A DNA stretch of 64,000 nucleotides, taken from NCBI GenBank assembly GCA_964035015.1, contig OZ035999.1, positions 2,225,627 through 2,289,626 on the forward strand, read 5' to 3'. This DNA is from Corallium rubrum. Taxonomy: Eukaryota; Cnidaria; Anthozoa; Scleralcyonacea; Coralliidae. A program made the position numbers and the translations under genes. Below are positions 38,960-50,525 of this stretch, one piece after another (the stretch's first letter is position 1; the number at the start of each line of letters is the position of its first letter). Under the pieces are notes generated by a model. That model saw only the letters and a list, made by a program, of their open reading frames with translations. It made no database searches and was not told where the DNA came from.

Positions 38960-41340
38960 TGAGTTATATAATACACGTCTTTATTTCTACCTATTGTAGT
39001 ATTGTACCCGGCTCCACACGCTCGCCACGATACCAATGTGAAGTCAATTATTGTTATGTTAAAAAACCTCTCCGTTTCTTATTTGTTTCGAGAGTGTTAA
39101 AAAATCTGTTGTATTTACCCAAAGCTGTTTGCTAGCTAGGTCGGTTGGAGTTTGCCTGGTGTATTTGCTTACGGTCTCACAAGATAACTGAAACGTCAAA
39201 ATGTGTTAGCGGTTCAGAATTTGAGCTTTCGGCACCAGATTAATATTTATATGCTCATGTGCATGATATGTCTATATATGACGACAGACCATGGTAGAAA
39301 ATGCCACAACAAATGTTAAACCACTTGTTTTAACGGTAAAGTATATAACGCACGATAGCCATAAATCGAAACCTAGGCAACTCGTTTATGTAAAATCCAA
39401 AAATTCACAGCCCCGCAACGTTTATAATAACAGCTAATATTAAAGAGCATGAAACAAGTTATATTAACTCTGGCTAGAGCAGAAAATTGTTGCATATTTA
39501 AACAGCATGTCACTGAGCTATATTATAAAACAGAAATCTTTACCTGTCTTCAATAAAATTGTCCTTGAACGATCACCAAACTATATGAATATATACGTCT
39601 TGATGTACGTCCGATCGATATGAAGTTATACCAATCTGATGGGCTTGCACAGATGACAGCGTCAGGTAAGAGGTATATTTGTGTCTGCGTGTCAGCGCTC
39701 AGCAGATAGTACGCGTAATTCTCTTTAAAGTGTAGGCGTAACTCGTCTTGGTTCCGCTGGGTCCAGACGCCTGTATTTCTACAAGACTTCGGTAAAAGAG
39801 CGTAGTTTTAATCCGCCGCGAAAGGCCGCGAAATCGACAGCGCGACGTCGCAAAGCAAATTCATTCTGGACAAAGAGCGCCGCTTTGTTTTGGTACTGGC
39901 TGCCCCCTTGCGACGCGCACCACAGGTGAATGGCATCCTATGATCATTTCCCTTTGTCAATCGACAGGCTTGTTTTCAATCATTGACAAGATAAATTGAC
40001 AAGGCTTTCTTGTGGGTCGATCTCGAATTCTTTGTTACAAAGAATATTAAATGTTGCCTATTAAATATGTTGTAAATTTTTCAAAAAGAAAAGCACGCAC
40101 GCGCGCATATATACTGTATATTACAAATAAGTCTCCTGCTAGAAGACATCAACATTTTCAGCATAAAAGAGTTTTGGCTCGCGGAATTAATAATCCGGAG
40201 ATCTCTTTTGTACTTCAGATGAATAAAGTAAAGAATGGAAAATAGGATTACATGCTTGTAATCCGGCGTTGCCTTGTAATTTTCGTTCTGTCTTATCAAT
40301 AGCTAACACCAAAGGGGAATTTCACGAGCTCTTTTCCAAACTGTGAAACTTTCACATTTATTAGCCGATAAATGTTTGCCGTTTCGGCTGAATCTCTGAC
40401 AGCAGTAAAAGCAGGTGATGAATATATAATTTGACCTCGGCATTTTTCTAGCCCCGCCAATTAACACTACTTGAGTGAAAAGCTTTTTCGTAAATTGCAT
40501 GAATATTTTAGTCAATATTTGTATAAATATACGCAAAGCCAAGCCAAGCCAAGCCAAGCCAAAGGCATACTAGCCTAGCCTAGCGGGCTTTTCGTCTAGT
40601 CAGGTAATAAGGCCGGAAAAAGGAAATGCGGTCTCGTGTTGTAAATTGAAAAATCGTGTGCATTCCTCTTGAGCATCGAGATCGTTTGTTTTATGCGATT
40701 GCGCAGCAGTTTCAAAAATATATTTCACTGATTTCACTCGCCATATTACTAAACTTAAATCATTCCGTTTGTGGTGACGATTGTCACGATCTGCAGTGAT
40801 TTTAATAGGGAACCGGGGACTAGTATTATGACATTCGCACATGCGCAAATAGCGATCTTGTCGCGTTGTAATTAGAAAGTTTTCATAGATATTGGAAAAT
40901 AGAAAGAGAAATTAAGAAAACAAATCATGATATATAATTTGGTTACTAAGTTTCAATTTGTAAACACCAGCTGGCAAATTATGAATTTTCTTCTTCAATT
41001 TCCTTAAGGAAAAAAATGTCCTGACACTGACTTCCCCTATTATATTTTTCTAGAATGGAAACAATTTATAGAACAATTTTTTTAACAAAGGGAACTTAGA
41101 TATAATGACTAATAGCAGGCGTAGTATTAAAATGTACTAGATGCATGAAATCTAGGGGAACATGACAAAATTCAAACATCATAATCAATGATTCAATGCG
41201 GAGTTTTGTAGATGCTTGTTTAGTTGTTTTTATCGCTCAACTCGTATACTTAGTAGCACGTCAGGAGCATTCGCCAAATACTTCAAGAAAATCCGACGTA
41301 AAGTCTTCGAGCTATAATCTTTGGGCTCTGCGTAACCAGT
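38960..41340. other. Stretch without recognised genes
   Basis: Mostly unique-looking sequence. A locally CG-rich patch lies at 39740-39930 (CCGCGAAAGGCCGCGAAATC). A short ATG frame ending at a GTAAGA donor-like site is at 39620-39666, too short to support. Small (AAGCC)n run at 40540-40560. Confidence 0.4.
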
Positions 41341-41354
41341 GCTTTATAACGTAA

Positions 41355-41720
41355 CAAAAATTTCATATAAGGCTTCATATACGATTTCATATATGAAATG
41401 TCAATTTCATATATTAAATTTGTAATTTCATGTATGAAATTAAACATTTCATATATGAATTACAAATTTCATATACGAAAATGTTCCAATTCCATATATG
41501 AAATTACTTATTCCATATATATGAAATTTTTATCTTCATACAAAAATTTCATATATGGAATAAGACATTTCATATATCGAATTGGAACATTTTCATATAT
41601 GAAATTTGTAATTCATATATGAAATGTCTAATTTCATATATGAAATTGAAATTACAAACTTAATATATGAAATTGAAATTTCATATGTGAAATCGTATAT
41701 GAAGTCTTATATGAAATTTT
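41355..41720. repeat. Field of ATTTCATATATGAAAT-like palindromes inside a larger inverted repeat
   Basis: About twenty occurrences of TTCATATATGAA or one-base variants, arranged symmetrically. AATGTTCCAATT...CATATATGAAATTACTTATT on the left mirrors GGAATAAGACATTTC...AATTGGAACATTTTC on the right. The outermost phrases are TTTCATATAAGGCTTCATAT and ATATGAAGTCTTATATGAAA. Confidence 0.9.
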
Positions 41721-42196
41721 CGTCAGGGTTAGTAGTATGAATGACCATCTGCATATGTCATAAGAGAGAAGCCCGAATTTCTCCAAATACGAACTAGCCA
41801 TGGCAAACTTTAAGACTAGTTCATAGCTCGAGAACCGGCATGCATACACTAGATTCTCCTGAAATTTTCAGTGAATGCTAATTCCGCCATGCTTTTCTGT
41901 ATATTAAAACAAAAACATGGCAACGCGAGTATTTTCACTTCATAGACACGTGGTGACGTGGACGTTAAATAACAGTTCAAGTGAATAAAAACCTAAACCA
42001 ATTAGGTTCTATACTTCTATTCGATATTCCTTTCCTATATAAAGCATGATAGCGATCGAAATTGGAATATATATCAGAACGGCGTTGGTAACGTTCGTGA
42101 AAGTCAACTGATATACTAAGGTGCGTCAATGTTTCTGAGCCTTAGAAACTTCCTTTCAGATGATTTTTCTGGGCCTTTATAGGCGGTTTTCCACTT

Positions 42197-42669
42197 AGTA
42201 TTGGTGCTCTAGTCCGCATGAGTAATTACCTTCATCAGCCTATAGTGGGTCTATAGTTTTAGCGTCGCGTTACATTTTTGCGTTTAACCAAAGCACACAG
42301 TGTTTGTTTGCGAAATGTCTAGCGTGTGCGTGTCGCTTGGATCAATAAATGTCGAAGCCGTTGCTGGCTTGGCATGCCCGAGCACGAATCCTCTTAATAA
42401 TTAATCTGATACGAACAGCACCAAAATATTCACATGGGAAAACGCGTTATCAGTGTACAAATCTTTTAGCTTCACTGCCTTCCACCACGACACCATTCAC
42501 TGTTTTAAATAATACTATACATAATTTAACGTAAATCGAACTGACACAAACGGATGAAGTTTAACCATGGTTTAACTATATTCCCTGCCCGAATCGGTCT
42601 TTAATAGTGTTTTATTTTGGCTAACGCCAGACGATTCTATTCACCCTTCCCCCGCACAGGAATGAGTTT
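42197..42669 (+). repeat. Direct duplication, copy 2
   Basis: Matches 38420-38876. It is preceded by GGCGGTTTTCCACTT, the terminus of the MITE family seen at 42704, so it may have joined or broken a second MITE copy. Confidence 0.9.
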
Positions 42670-42779
42670 AACTATCTCTCTACTGACTCATTCCTGTTCG
42701 AATCGGTTTTCCACTTGGCGAAAAATGTCACGCGAAGCGACATTTTCTTTTGTCTCGCAAGCTCTCGAGTGGAACTAAT

Positions 42780-45290
42780 TACTCGGGCTACTGTGGTAGC
42801 CGAGTCTAGGTTTCGCGATTCTCCTTCATATTATTATTTTTATTTTTTTGCGACGCGTTATTAGTCCTCTGGCGGCCACTGGCGATATTGACCAATAAGC
42901 TTTGCGAAACTGAGGCATGTGACTACGGCGAACCTGGAATCAATTTCTCGGCGATACTAGACATTGTAATGATGGCCTTTTACCAAAACTCGCCAGGATC
43001 TGTCGAAGTAAAGGTAAGCTGTTTCGTTATTTCCATTGGTACAGTACGTAAGATTATTTAGATAGCCGTTGTCTAAATTTAGTTTATAGAACAAAGTTTT
43101 TATACCATGTTTAAACGATTTTGTTTGAGCAGTTTGAAATCGCTTATCCGTGTATGAATTAAACATTTTGAAAAGTTGTTGAACACAATTAACTTAAGCT
43201 CATTTGGATAACCATAGTCACATAGACATGGATACATGTAAACAAATCTCTTAAAAATTGACATTGTGATTACTATACTGGTATAGCTTCATGGGTTTGT
43301 TCATGTAATGACTCATGTAATGACTCAAGATTTTGAGCCTTGGACCCTTAGGGTTGTCCACATTATGTCAACATGGTTTTGAGCATAATAGTGAGGCAAA
43401 AGTATAGTTCCACTCTTTGTGTTCTTGAAAAAACTTTTGACAAAACTATATTAAAGATGGGTTCCCACACAAGACACCAGTCTAGAGACCAAGGACCCAA
43501 GGCACAGCACTTTCTCGATACATAACATGCACAATGCAAACCGTAACCCATAACCATTTTGGTTGTGCATGTACTGTATCGAGAAAGAGCCCTAGGCACC
43601 TCATTTTAAGACCATTCCTGGTTACAATGACTTCCAGACATACATCGCTTCCAGTATATCCAGTTCTAGATGACTACTGGTACAAGTTTTAATGCTTCAG
43701 TGTCAGCTGCCTCCTGTGTTTACTGTCATCTACTAATTCATTTTACCTGTCTTTACTCTTTATGTGAATCATAATGGAGCATAATAGATAGTGATGCTAC
43801 AGTATTTCAGCAAGGTTTAAAACACATGTTCTCTTTAGTTCATCCACCTGATATTGATTGAAATTCCACTTTTATACCCCGGGCTAAATTACTGTACACT
43901 GTAACTGTCACAAACCCATACCCAGGGTCTTTATTACTTGCCTTTTATGTACCTAACATGTAGAATTAGTGGGTCAATCCCTTTTTATCTGCCACCATCA
44001 TCAACTTTGGCTGATACTCATGAAAATGTTGGACCATGGCTCTATTTTCTCTTATACAGTACTTTTTTTGCTAATTTTTGTTTTATAATCTGTAGATCCA
44101 GGCCCAGAGCCAGGTTTGGACAGTCACTACCTGTCATGATCAGTGCTGGTAAAATCTGATGTTTCTGATATATTTCTGGAAGATAAATCTAAAAACCTGG
44201 AAGTTAAATTAATTTTTATTGTCACAGCTGTCAGCATGTACACAGAATGTTGATGGAGTCACATTGTTATCATGCATGTACTGTATATCAATACTATAGA
44301 ACAATCATGCTGTCCTTTCATTGAACATTGTCTACACTGATGGTCTGCAAACTATGGTCACAACCCAAAAGCAGGGTACAAAACATTTTCACAGGATTTT
44401 GTCAGGAGTCGAACAACTAAGTTTTTCAGCATTTGCCGACAAACATTGGTCAAGTTAACCCAGTTGTCTGTTACCCAATGTTAGTAGACATGAAATCCCC
44501 AAATGCAAAAGTATTTTTTGTTCGCTACTTTCACAAGTTCATGTAATTATAGTAAATGGTTACATATGTACAACAAATAATGTATATACTAAATTTATCA
44601 TGAAATCAGTCATGGCACAATGCTTGAAATTGTGCAGTGGGTCATCAGCCTAAAAGTTTGTGGACTGTTGGTCTACACATACAAATAGCTCAGCAAAAAC
44701 AATTTCAACAACTTTCTAATCACTAATTAATGCTGTAATTATTAGTCAATGCTTACGACGTCAATAACTTTTTTGGAAATCAATGTTTAAAATGTTCTTC
44801 ATCCCGACCTGTAACATACTATCTTCTAAACCTTACTGCTACTGACCTTAATCACTTAATCTATTGTATTTGTTTGCATGATTATCCTGAATTGTGAAGT
44901 GGTCTAGATTTCTGGATAATCCTGAATATTAAAGAAAATGAAACCTGACCCCCACCTCACAGTAACCCTAAATGTAACCACAACCACCCCCCCCCCCCCC
45001 CCAACCCCCACCCCCAGGGAGAAAGTTCCATCACTCAGACCCTGACCACAACACCCCAATTTTTTTTATTATACGCTTTTAGTTTGGGACAGAGAAGTCC
45101 CCAAGACGTCAGGATCATCCTGATTTCTAGACACTTTAAATTGACAATTCAGGATAGTCCTTCACCACATTCAGCGTTCGATCTGATTTTCCTCAGCCCA
45201 CTCCCACCTCTTTGCTCATGCGTTACAGGTGTTATAGAGACCTCTGCACTTTCCAGTAGCCCGAGTGCACACCTGACCCAGGTGTCTTGT
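42780..45290 (+). mobile_element. Helentron/HINE-like element, 2.5 kb
   Basis: Inserted between the two T of AAT|TAG in a MITE, with no target duplication, judged against the intact copy at 957-1090. The left end carries ACTCGGGCTACTG (42781-42793). Its exact inverse CAGTAGCCCGAGT lies at 45254-45266, set back from the right end. Then comes a 7-bp hairpin ACACCTG-ACC-CAGGTGT (45269-45285) and a final CTTGT. Asymmetric inverted repeats plus a terminal hairpin and T|T insertion are the published hallmarks of Helentrons and their non-autonomous derivatives. No Rep/helicase frame is present, so it is non-autonomous. Confidence 0.72.
42969..43013 (+). other. First-exon-like segment inside the Helentron-like element
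   Basis: ATGATGGCC opens MMAFYQNSPGSVEVK and stops exactly at an AAG|GTAAGC donor. Upstream is an ATTGACCAATAAG (CCAAT-type) stretch. Possible in-phase partners are 44096-44148 (IQAQSQVWTVTTCHDQC) and 45083 onward (LGQRSPQDVRIILISRHF). This may be a captured host promoter and exons, or chance. Confidence 0.3.
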
Positions 45291-45349
45291 TAGCCAAGAC
45301 AAAAGAAAAATGTCGAGTCGGTCGACAAGTGTCGCCTAGTGGAAAACCG

Positions 45350-47690
45350 CCTTTAGATATTATATATCTTATTTCAGATCTCGGTAGAGTCGGAGAGAAT
45401 ATATGTTTGACTTCTGGGCCTTTTGAAAGATTTCCCCAGTCTGATAGCCTCCGAAGCCTTTCAAAAGCCTTTCGAAGCCCTTATATTTCAAAAGTATATA
45501 TTTCGACAGAACTTTATCACTTTACTTTAGTTCATTATATACTTTCTCGGCGTTGAATGTATATAACCGTTTGGTCAGTAATCTATACAGCACGATCTGC
45601 GTCAAGTTGTTTGTCAAACAAAAGGTGTGGTTGCGTGGGCTTTTGGCCTTAATTATTTCATATTAGCTTTTGTGAAAACATTTAGCAAACATAAATAAAC
45701 CAATATAATATTATATAACCAAATTTCTAGCCATACACACTGTGGTGGTATATATTGAAACGAATCAATTTGAAAGTGAAGGTCCTTGAAGTGACTGAGG
45801 TGCATGATTATACTTTCTGCTTGAAACAGCTATTTTGTAAAAGCACTAAGACACAAACATGATTAAAATTATGGCGAATATCACGCACTTCAACACTTGG
45901 ACTAAATACTTCAAAAGAAAATGCGCTATTATATGACTTCTTCAACGTTTTAACAGAATATTGTTACTTTTCGCCGCGCACAAATATCATTTTTGTGGTA
46001 TTAGAGTTAATTTTATACCTGACGATGTGCCCACCAACGTGGCGTACCCTGACCATTTTGGATTGAGGGGGGGAGGTATCGTCTTAGTTTTATAGACGAA
46101 ACGTTGGAACACGTTTAAACAGTCGATACATTCACGTGGGCTGCAGATTTTCTCATTTTCTTCCATGTCGGGCAGAAAATGCTCAATTAAATCGAACTTT
46201 ATACAACCGACAAAGTTTAAACAGTCAATGAAGTCAATTTTATCAACGATCTACCAACAGATCTCACAGTTTACCGACAGATCTAACCATTACAAGGTTT
46301 TACCGATCGATTCAGTGAAAAGTGTGTGTGGTGGGGGTCATATACCCCCCCCCCCCCCCCCCGCACAGGTACGCCCCTTAGTAGCAGTTCAACCCATATA
46401 CCGCTTATACAATAATCCTAATCCTAACCCTTATATGAAGCGTTGTGTGCATGTTTCAAATTCATCGGATTTAACTGCATGGTTGTCTCATACATAAGCC
46501 TCCTCCGCAGGCAACTCTGTGGCATCTTATCTGACACGGGCGCCATATTGACCGAGTTCACGCGGGAGACTGAGCGTGAGATTAAAAGTAAAAGCGCTAG
46601 CTTCGCTCTAATTTTATCCCCCCGGTTCCCTTATAGTCCCCACTCTGCTATCCCTTGCTATCCCTTCGTGCTTAGCCAAAACATTGAAAAGTTTGGGAAG
46701 ACACGGAGTTGCCGGCGGAGGAGGCTGCACTTTACCTAATTGTGTTTCAATATTCATCGACTTAACCCTAATACTTATCCTATAATTTTTCGGTTGAGGA
46801 TTACCCCGATTATGTAAAAGACACCAGATAAATTGTGAAAACACGGCTGGCCCGCATCTGACCCGTGACCCATTCTCGTCGGTGGATGGTTATCTTTGTG
46901 ACAAGCAAAATTGTCTAGCGTTAGTCAAGGTAAAATCTACATAAAAACTAGCTAGTTGACCTAGAGTCGTAGAGAGACGTGTATACCGCCTAAGAGTTGA
47001 TATTGGTCGCCATGCATCTTTATATTAAACGAACCGCTAGTATATAGGAGTTGATAGACTGCGAAGCCAGCGACAAGTTATTTTCCAGAGGCAGAGACCC
47101 ACCACAACGACACTTCATGATTCGCCACTCATCAAGATTACTTATCGTGAGTCAAGTTTGTAATTAGTACTAAAGTTTACACGTAAGCCCTGTTTTGAAC
47201 GACAAATAGTCGGCGCAGTGAGCCGAAAATTGTTATTAAGCTCGTCTGTAAAACGATACGAACAGAAGACTCTCTGAGAAGACTGTAAATACGTCTTATA
47301 TTGAAACGAATAGTTCTTCATCTGTATTCTAAGCGCGGCATAGAGAAAATTTCCGAAACAATTTACCAAAACACAGTTTCAGAAACAAAAGTTTCAAGCG
47401 TATGTTGAAAAGTTTCCGAAAATTTGTTTCAGAAACTTGTTTCAGTGTGTGTCGGGCTTTTATAAGACGAATTTGATTGAAAGTTTCTGAGTTGCTCGCC
47501 TAATTAGACGTCGCACTAATGCGTTGGAAGACTTATAGAAAGTCGTAGAACATGCATGTGGAAAATCGCGTCTTCGAATCTAAATCGCTAATTAACACTC
47601 TAACTTTCCCTATTTTCTACGTACTAACCTTATACTTTTCGGTGGCAAATGTCATTACGTCTCACTGTTCGATGTTTGCAACAGTTAACA
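45350..47690. other. Stretch without recognised genes
   Basis: Poly-C tracts (46345-46362) and short low-complexity runs. A CCTGACGATG...GACGAAACGTTGG pair at 46018-46098 loosely recalls the hammerhead layout but with an unrelated 67-nt interior. No coding region supported. Confidence 0.35.
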
Positions 47691-47698
47691 GGGCTAAG

Positions 47699-48077
47699 GC
47701 CAGTTTTAGACGGCGTGCTTTTCATGTGCCGAATCTAATAGTAATTTGGGACGACTCAAATCTATTTAGCACGGCAGTCAATTTAAACGGCGAACCAAAT
47801 GGGTCGCACCAAATACCGTTTCGTGTTCCTGTGAACCTAATATAGAAAATACATTTTAATAATTTATGCATTAGATACGGTACATGAGAAGTTCGCCGTC
47901 TAAATCGATCTAAACCAACGTCGCACCGAATGCATTAAGTACGACCAATTCAGTCGAACTTAATCAAACCAAATAAAATTTGCCGTACCTATTTGATTTA
48001 GACGCCGTGCTTATAATGTACCTATAATCTCTCCTATTTGGTTCGGCACATGAAAAGCACGCCGTCTAAAACAGGCC
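47699..48077. mobile_element. MITE with TIR GGCC(A/T)GTTTTAGACGGCG
   Basis: GGCCAGTTTTAGACGGCGTG at the left and CACGCCGTCTAAAACAGGCC at the right. Arms continue with CTTTTCATGTGCCGAA. The interior repeats GACGGCG/CGCCGTCTAAAT phrases. Non-coding. Confidence 0.88.
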
Positions 48078-48079
48078 TA

Positions 48080-49780
48080 ATCTTATAAGACTGAACATTG
48101 GAATCCGACGAGCAGAAAATTAGAAGAGATTGACACGATAAGAGGTTGCTAGTTCATTATAACATCGTTTTGATTGGCATAAAAACTGAACTTTTTCTGG
48201 GCGGCATGCAACTCCCAGTCCCAACTCTCAAATCATGTGTGTTTTAGTACCAGACGATTTTACTCGTCGCAGTGAAAATACACTGATGGATATAAAGCCG
48301 GTTAAAAGTGGCCAAAATATTCGTGGACTATATAAAGAGTCATTCTTGGCCAATATGTCTAATTTCTATCCTATACACGAGCGATCAAATTCAAACTTAA
48401 CCAGTGCAAAACGCGGTCTCACGGTCCACAAGTACAGTAGCAGACAAAAGCCCGCGGGACCCACCCTTGGCCTTAAGTATAAACCTATATGGTATTTTAA
48501 ATCCCGATTAAACCACAACTTAAAACCTTTCTTACAACTTTATCTCAAACTGTCAGAATTAGGCTTGAGATGTTTTCCACTGTTAGCTTAAAATAATTCT
48601 TGGCATTTTTTAAGAAAAAAAAATCAGCATAAGAAACAGTTTGAGCTTAACTGGTATAAAGATTAGTAGATTTCATACAGATAAGATAAAATGATTGTCA
48701 TATGTTTTACCTGTTCTCCGTATAGGTGTTGTTCCACTGAATTAACATATATACAAGTATGTGTATATAAGTCCTGGCAACTGTATTAGTCCAATACCAG
48801 TTCGTCGTGTGATGCCGGCGAGAGAAATATTGGAATGAGTTTCCGTACCGCAAAGCCCAAAGTTCAGTGTTAATGGTTTTCTGTAGTTCGGCTTATCTAA
48901 AAGTAACAACCAACACAAGATTACTTGCAGCTAGCTCAATTCATTATGGGTCTATTTGGCTCCATGTATACCCAGCCTTTCCTATAAACAGTGTATGCAG
49001 AAATGAATTCCCTTTGGACCCGGACGCTTATATAGAATATCCATTCAGTTGTCTATCTATGGGCATGCCAGACAGCTAGAAGTCTATATACAAGCAGAGC
49101 CGAGAAACTTCCCCAATTAAAAAGTAACTGTAGACTCTATATCTTAGAATCTTATCTGACATACAAAATTTAACAGACAAATTTTAATAATTATATGTAC
49201 TTTGGTTATCTTTGTCTCGTTGCCAAATACCGAGAAATGAATCAGGAGAATCACACGCTGACTTGTATATATATATACTTTCCTTGAAGTATATAATAAA
49301 TCACAATAGCCCATTGAATGTGACATCCTTAGCTTTAAAATACTATTCTTCAACTAAAAGATTGTTTACAAAGATAACTTGGTTATAGACAAGATTGACT
49401 TATTTTGTAAATGTTGTTTTCTCAGGACAAAAACCTTTACTTAAGCACGCGTTCGCAGATATATATAATATATATATATATACGTATCGGCATCCGAGCT
49501 GATTTCTCCATGAGTCGTTAACATCAGTTGTGTCGATGTTTTGAAATAATTGGGTTCGAAAGGATTTATAGTTTTCGAACAGACCGACTTCATTGGGAAA
49601 TTATCGATATAGAAGAAACGAGTAATTATACTAACCTTTTGGCGACGCCCACTTCCTCCGAAAATGACAACAAACGAATAAACCAAATGAACAAGCTGCC
49701 GACAACAAAAGGCATTTCGACTATGCAAATGCAAGTGGGCGGTCGGTCCGCCCAGTCAGTTGCATTGATCAACTGAATCG
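48080..49780. other. Stretch without recognised genes
   Basis: Open frames here (for example 48235-48591 plus) lack recognisable motifs or codon bias. (TA)n runs at 49264-49278 and 49460-49482. Confidence 0.35.
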
Positions 49781-49789
49781 AGTCACCTG

Positions 49790-50100
49790 ACAAGCACCAG
49801 AAGCCGTGATCCTCGCACGTGTGAAGCCGCAACGAAAAAACTCTACAATCAGTACCCTTAGTTTCATCTGAGTCAAGTTTCATCTGGCATGTTTGTGATG
49901 TGCAAACAATTCTCTCCTAAAACCCAAAACAACTCCCCCCAAACTATTTGTTTAGTTAATCGATATTTATTTGCTTGCTTGATGATATATACTACATCCA
50001 TCAGGAATTTGACCATGTGGGCATTAGTATTATTTGTATATTCATGTGGACTATAAAATATAAAGATATAAAAATCGAAGTGGCTATAAGTCTGGTAAGC
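49790..50100 (+). repeat. Diverged direct repeat, copy 1 (copy 2 at 53470-53830)
   Basis: Shared phrases in the same order: AAAACTCTACAATCA, GGCATGTTT, AAAGCAACTCC/AAACAACTCC, AAACTATTTGTTTAGTTAAT, TATATTCATGTGGACTATAA / TATATTCATATGGACCATAA. The copies are old and the LINE lies between them. Confidence 0.65.
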
Positions 50101-50284
50101 TGAACCACAGTTAACTCGTTCAAGAAAAACTAAAGGTCCGGCAATCGGTTACAGTACCACTGTACAAGCGTAACACGTGTTTGCGTGCATGTTGTCTTCA
50201 TAACTTTCCTGTCTTCGGCTGTGTCAACCAGTTCTCTCCTGGCATTACCACCTTAATGTATACAGAACTCGCGATCAAGTTCTC

Positions 50285-50385
50285 GGCAACGGCCTCCGTG
50301 GCTCAGTCGTGGGTTCAATTCCTGCCGGAAGGCCTGTGTAGTTGCATTCTTCGCAACTGGTCCCGGTTTGGTCTTAAAATGTATA
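50285..50385 (+). repeat. tRNA-like/SINE remnant
   Basis: CCTCCGTGGCTCAGTCG (A-box-like) abuts GGGTTCAATTCCTGCCGG (B-box-like) with the region between them missing. It is followed by GTAGTTGCATTCTTCGCAAC. Probably a worn tRNA-derived SINE, not a functional tRNA. Confidence 0.35.
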
Positions 50386-50525
50386 TATTCTTCACTCGAA
50401 TTTTCCTTCACCAAAAATCCCTAGAACATGCTATGCTCAAATACTGTCATTGAATGTGTGATGGCTTCGATCAACAAAGCTTCTTTTACGTTATGAGAAT
50501 GTTTTAATTCATGTATAGTAACCTT

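Larger units (their letters stand above)
42704..45349. mobile_element. MITE family 'GGTTTTCCACT', copy B, split by a Helentron-like insertion
   Basis: Left half 42704-42779 (CGGTTTTCCACTTGGCGAAA...GGAACTAAT) and right half 45291-45349 (TAGCCAAGACAAAAG...CTAGTGGAAAACCG) together equal the intact copy at 957-1090. Confidence 0.88.

Noticed and set aside
46018-46098. Another hammerhead core (CTGACGA ... GAAACG)
   Set aside because: The 67-nt interior does not show a clear stem II next to the core, and the flanks do not match the Penelope-type repeats here.
48235-48591. 118-codon plus-strand frame
   Set aside because: No motif, overlaps a dispersed AGACGATTTTACTCG word, and composition is like the non-coding flanks.
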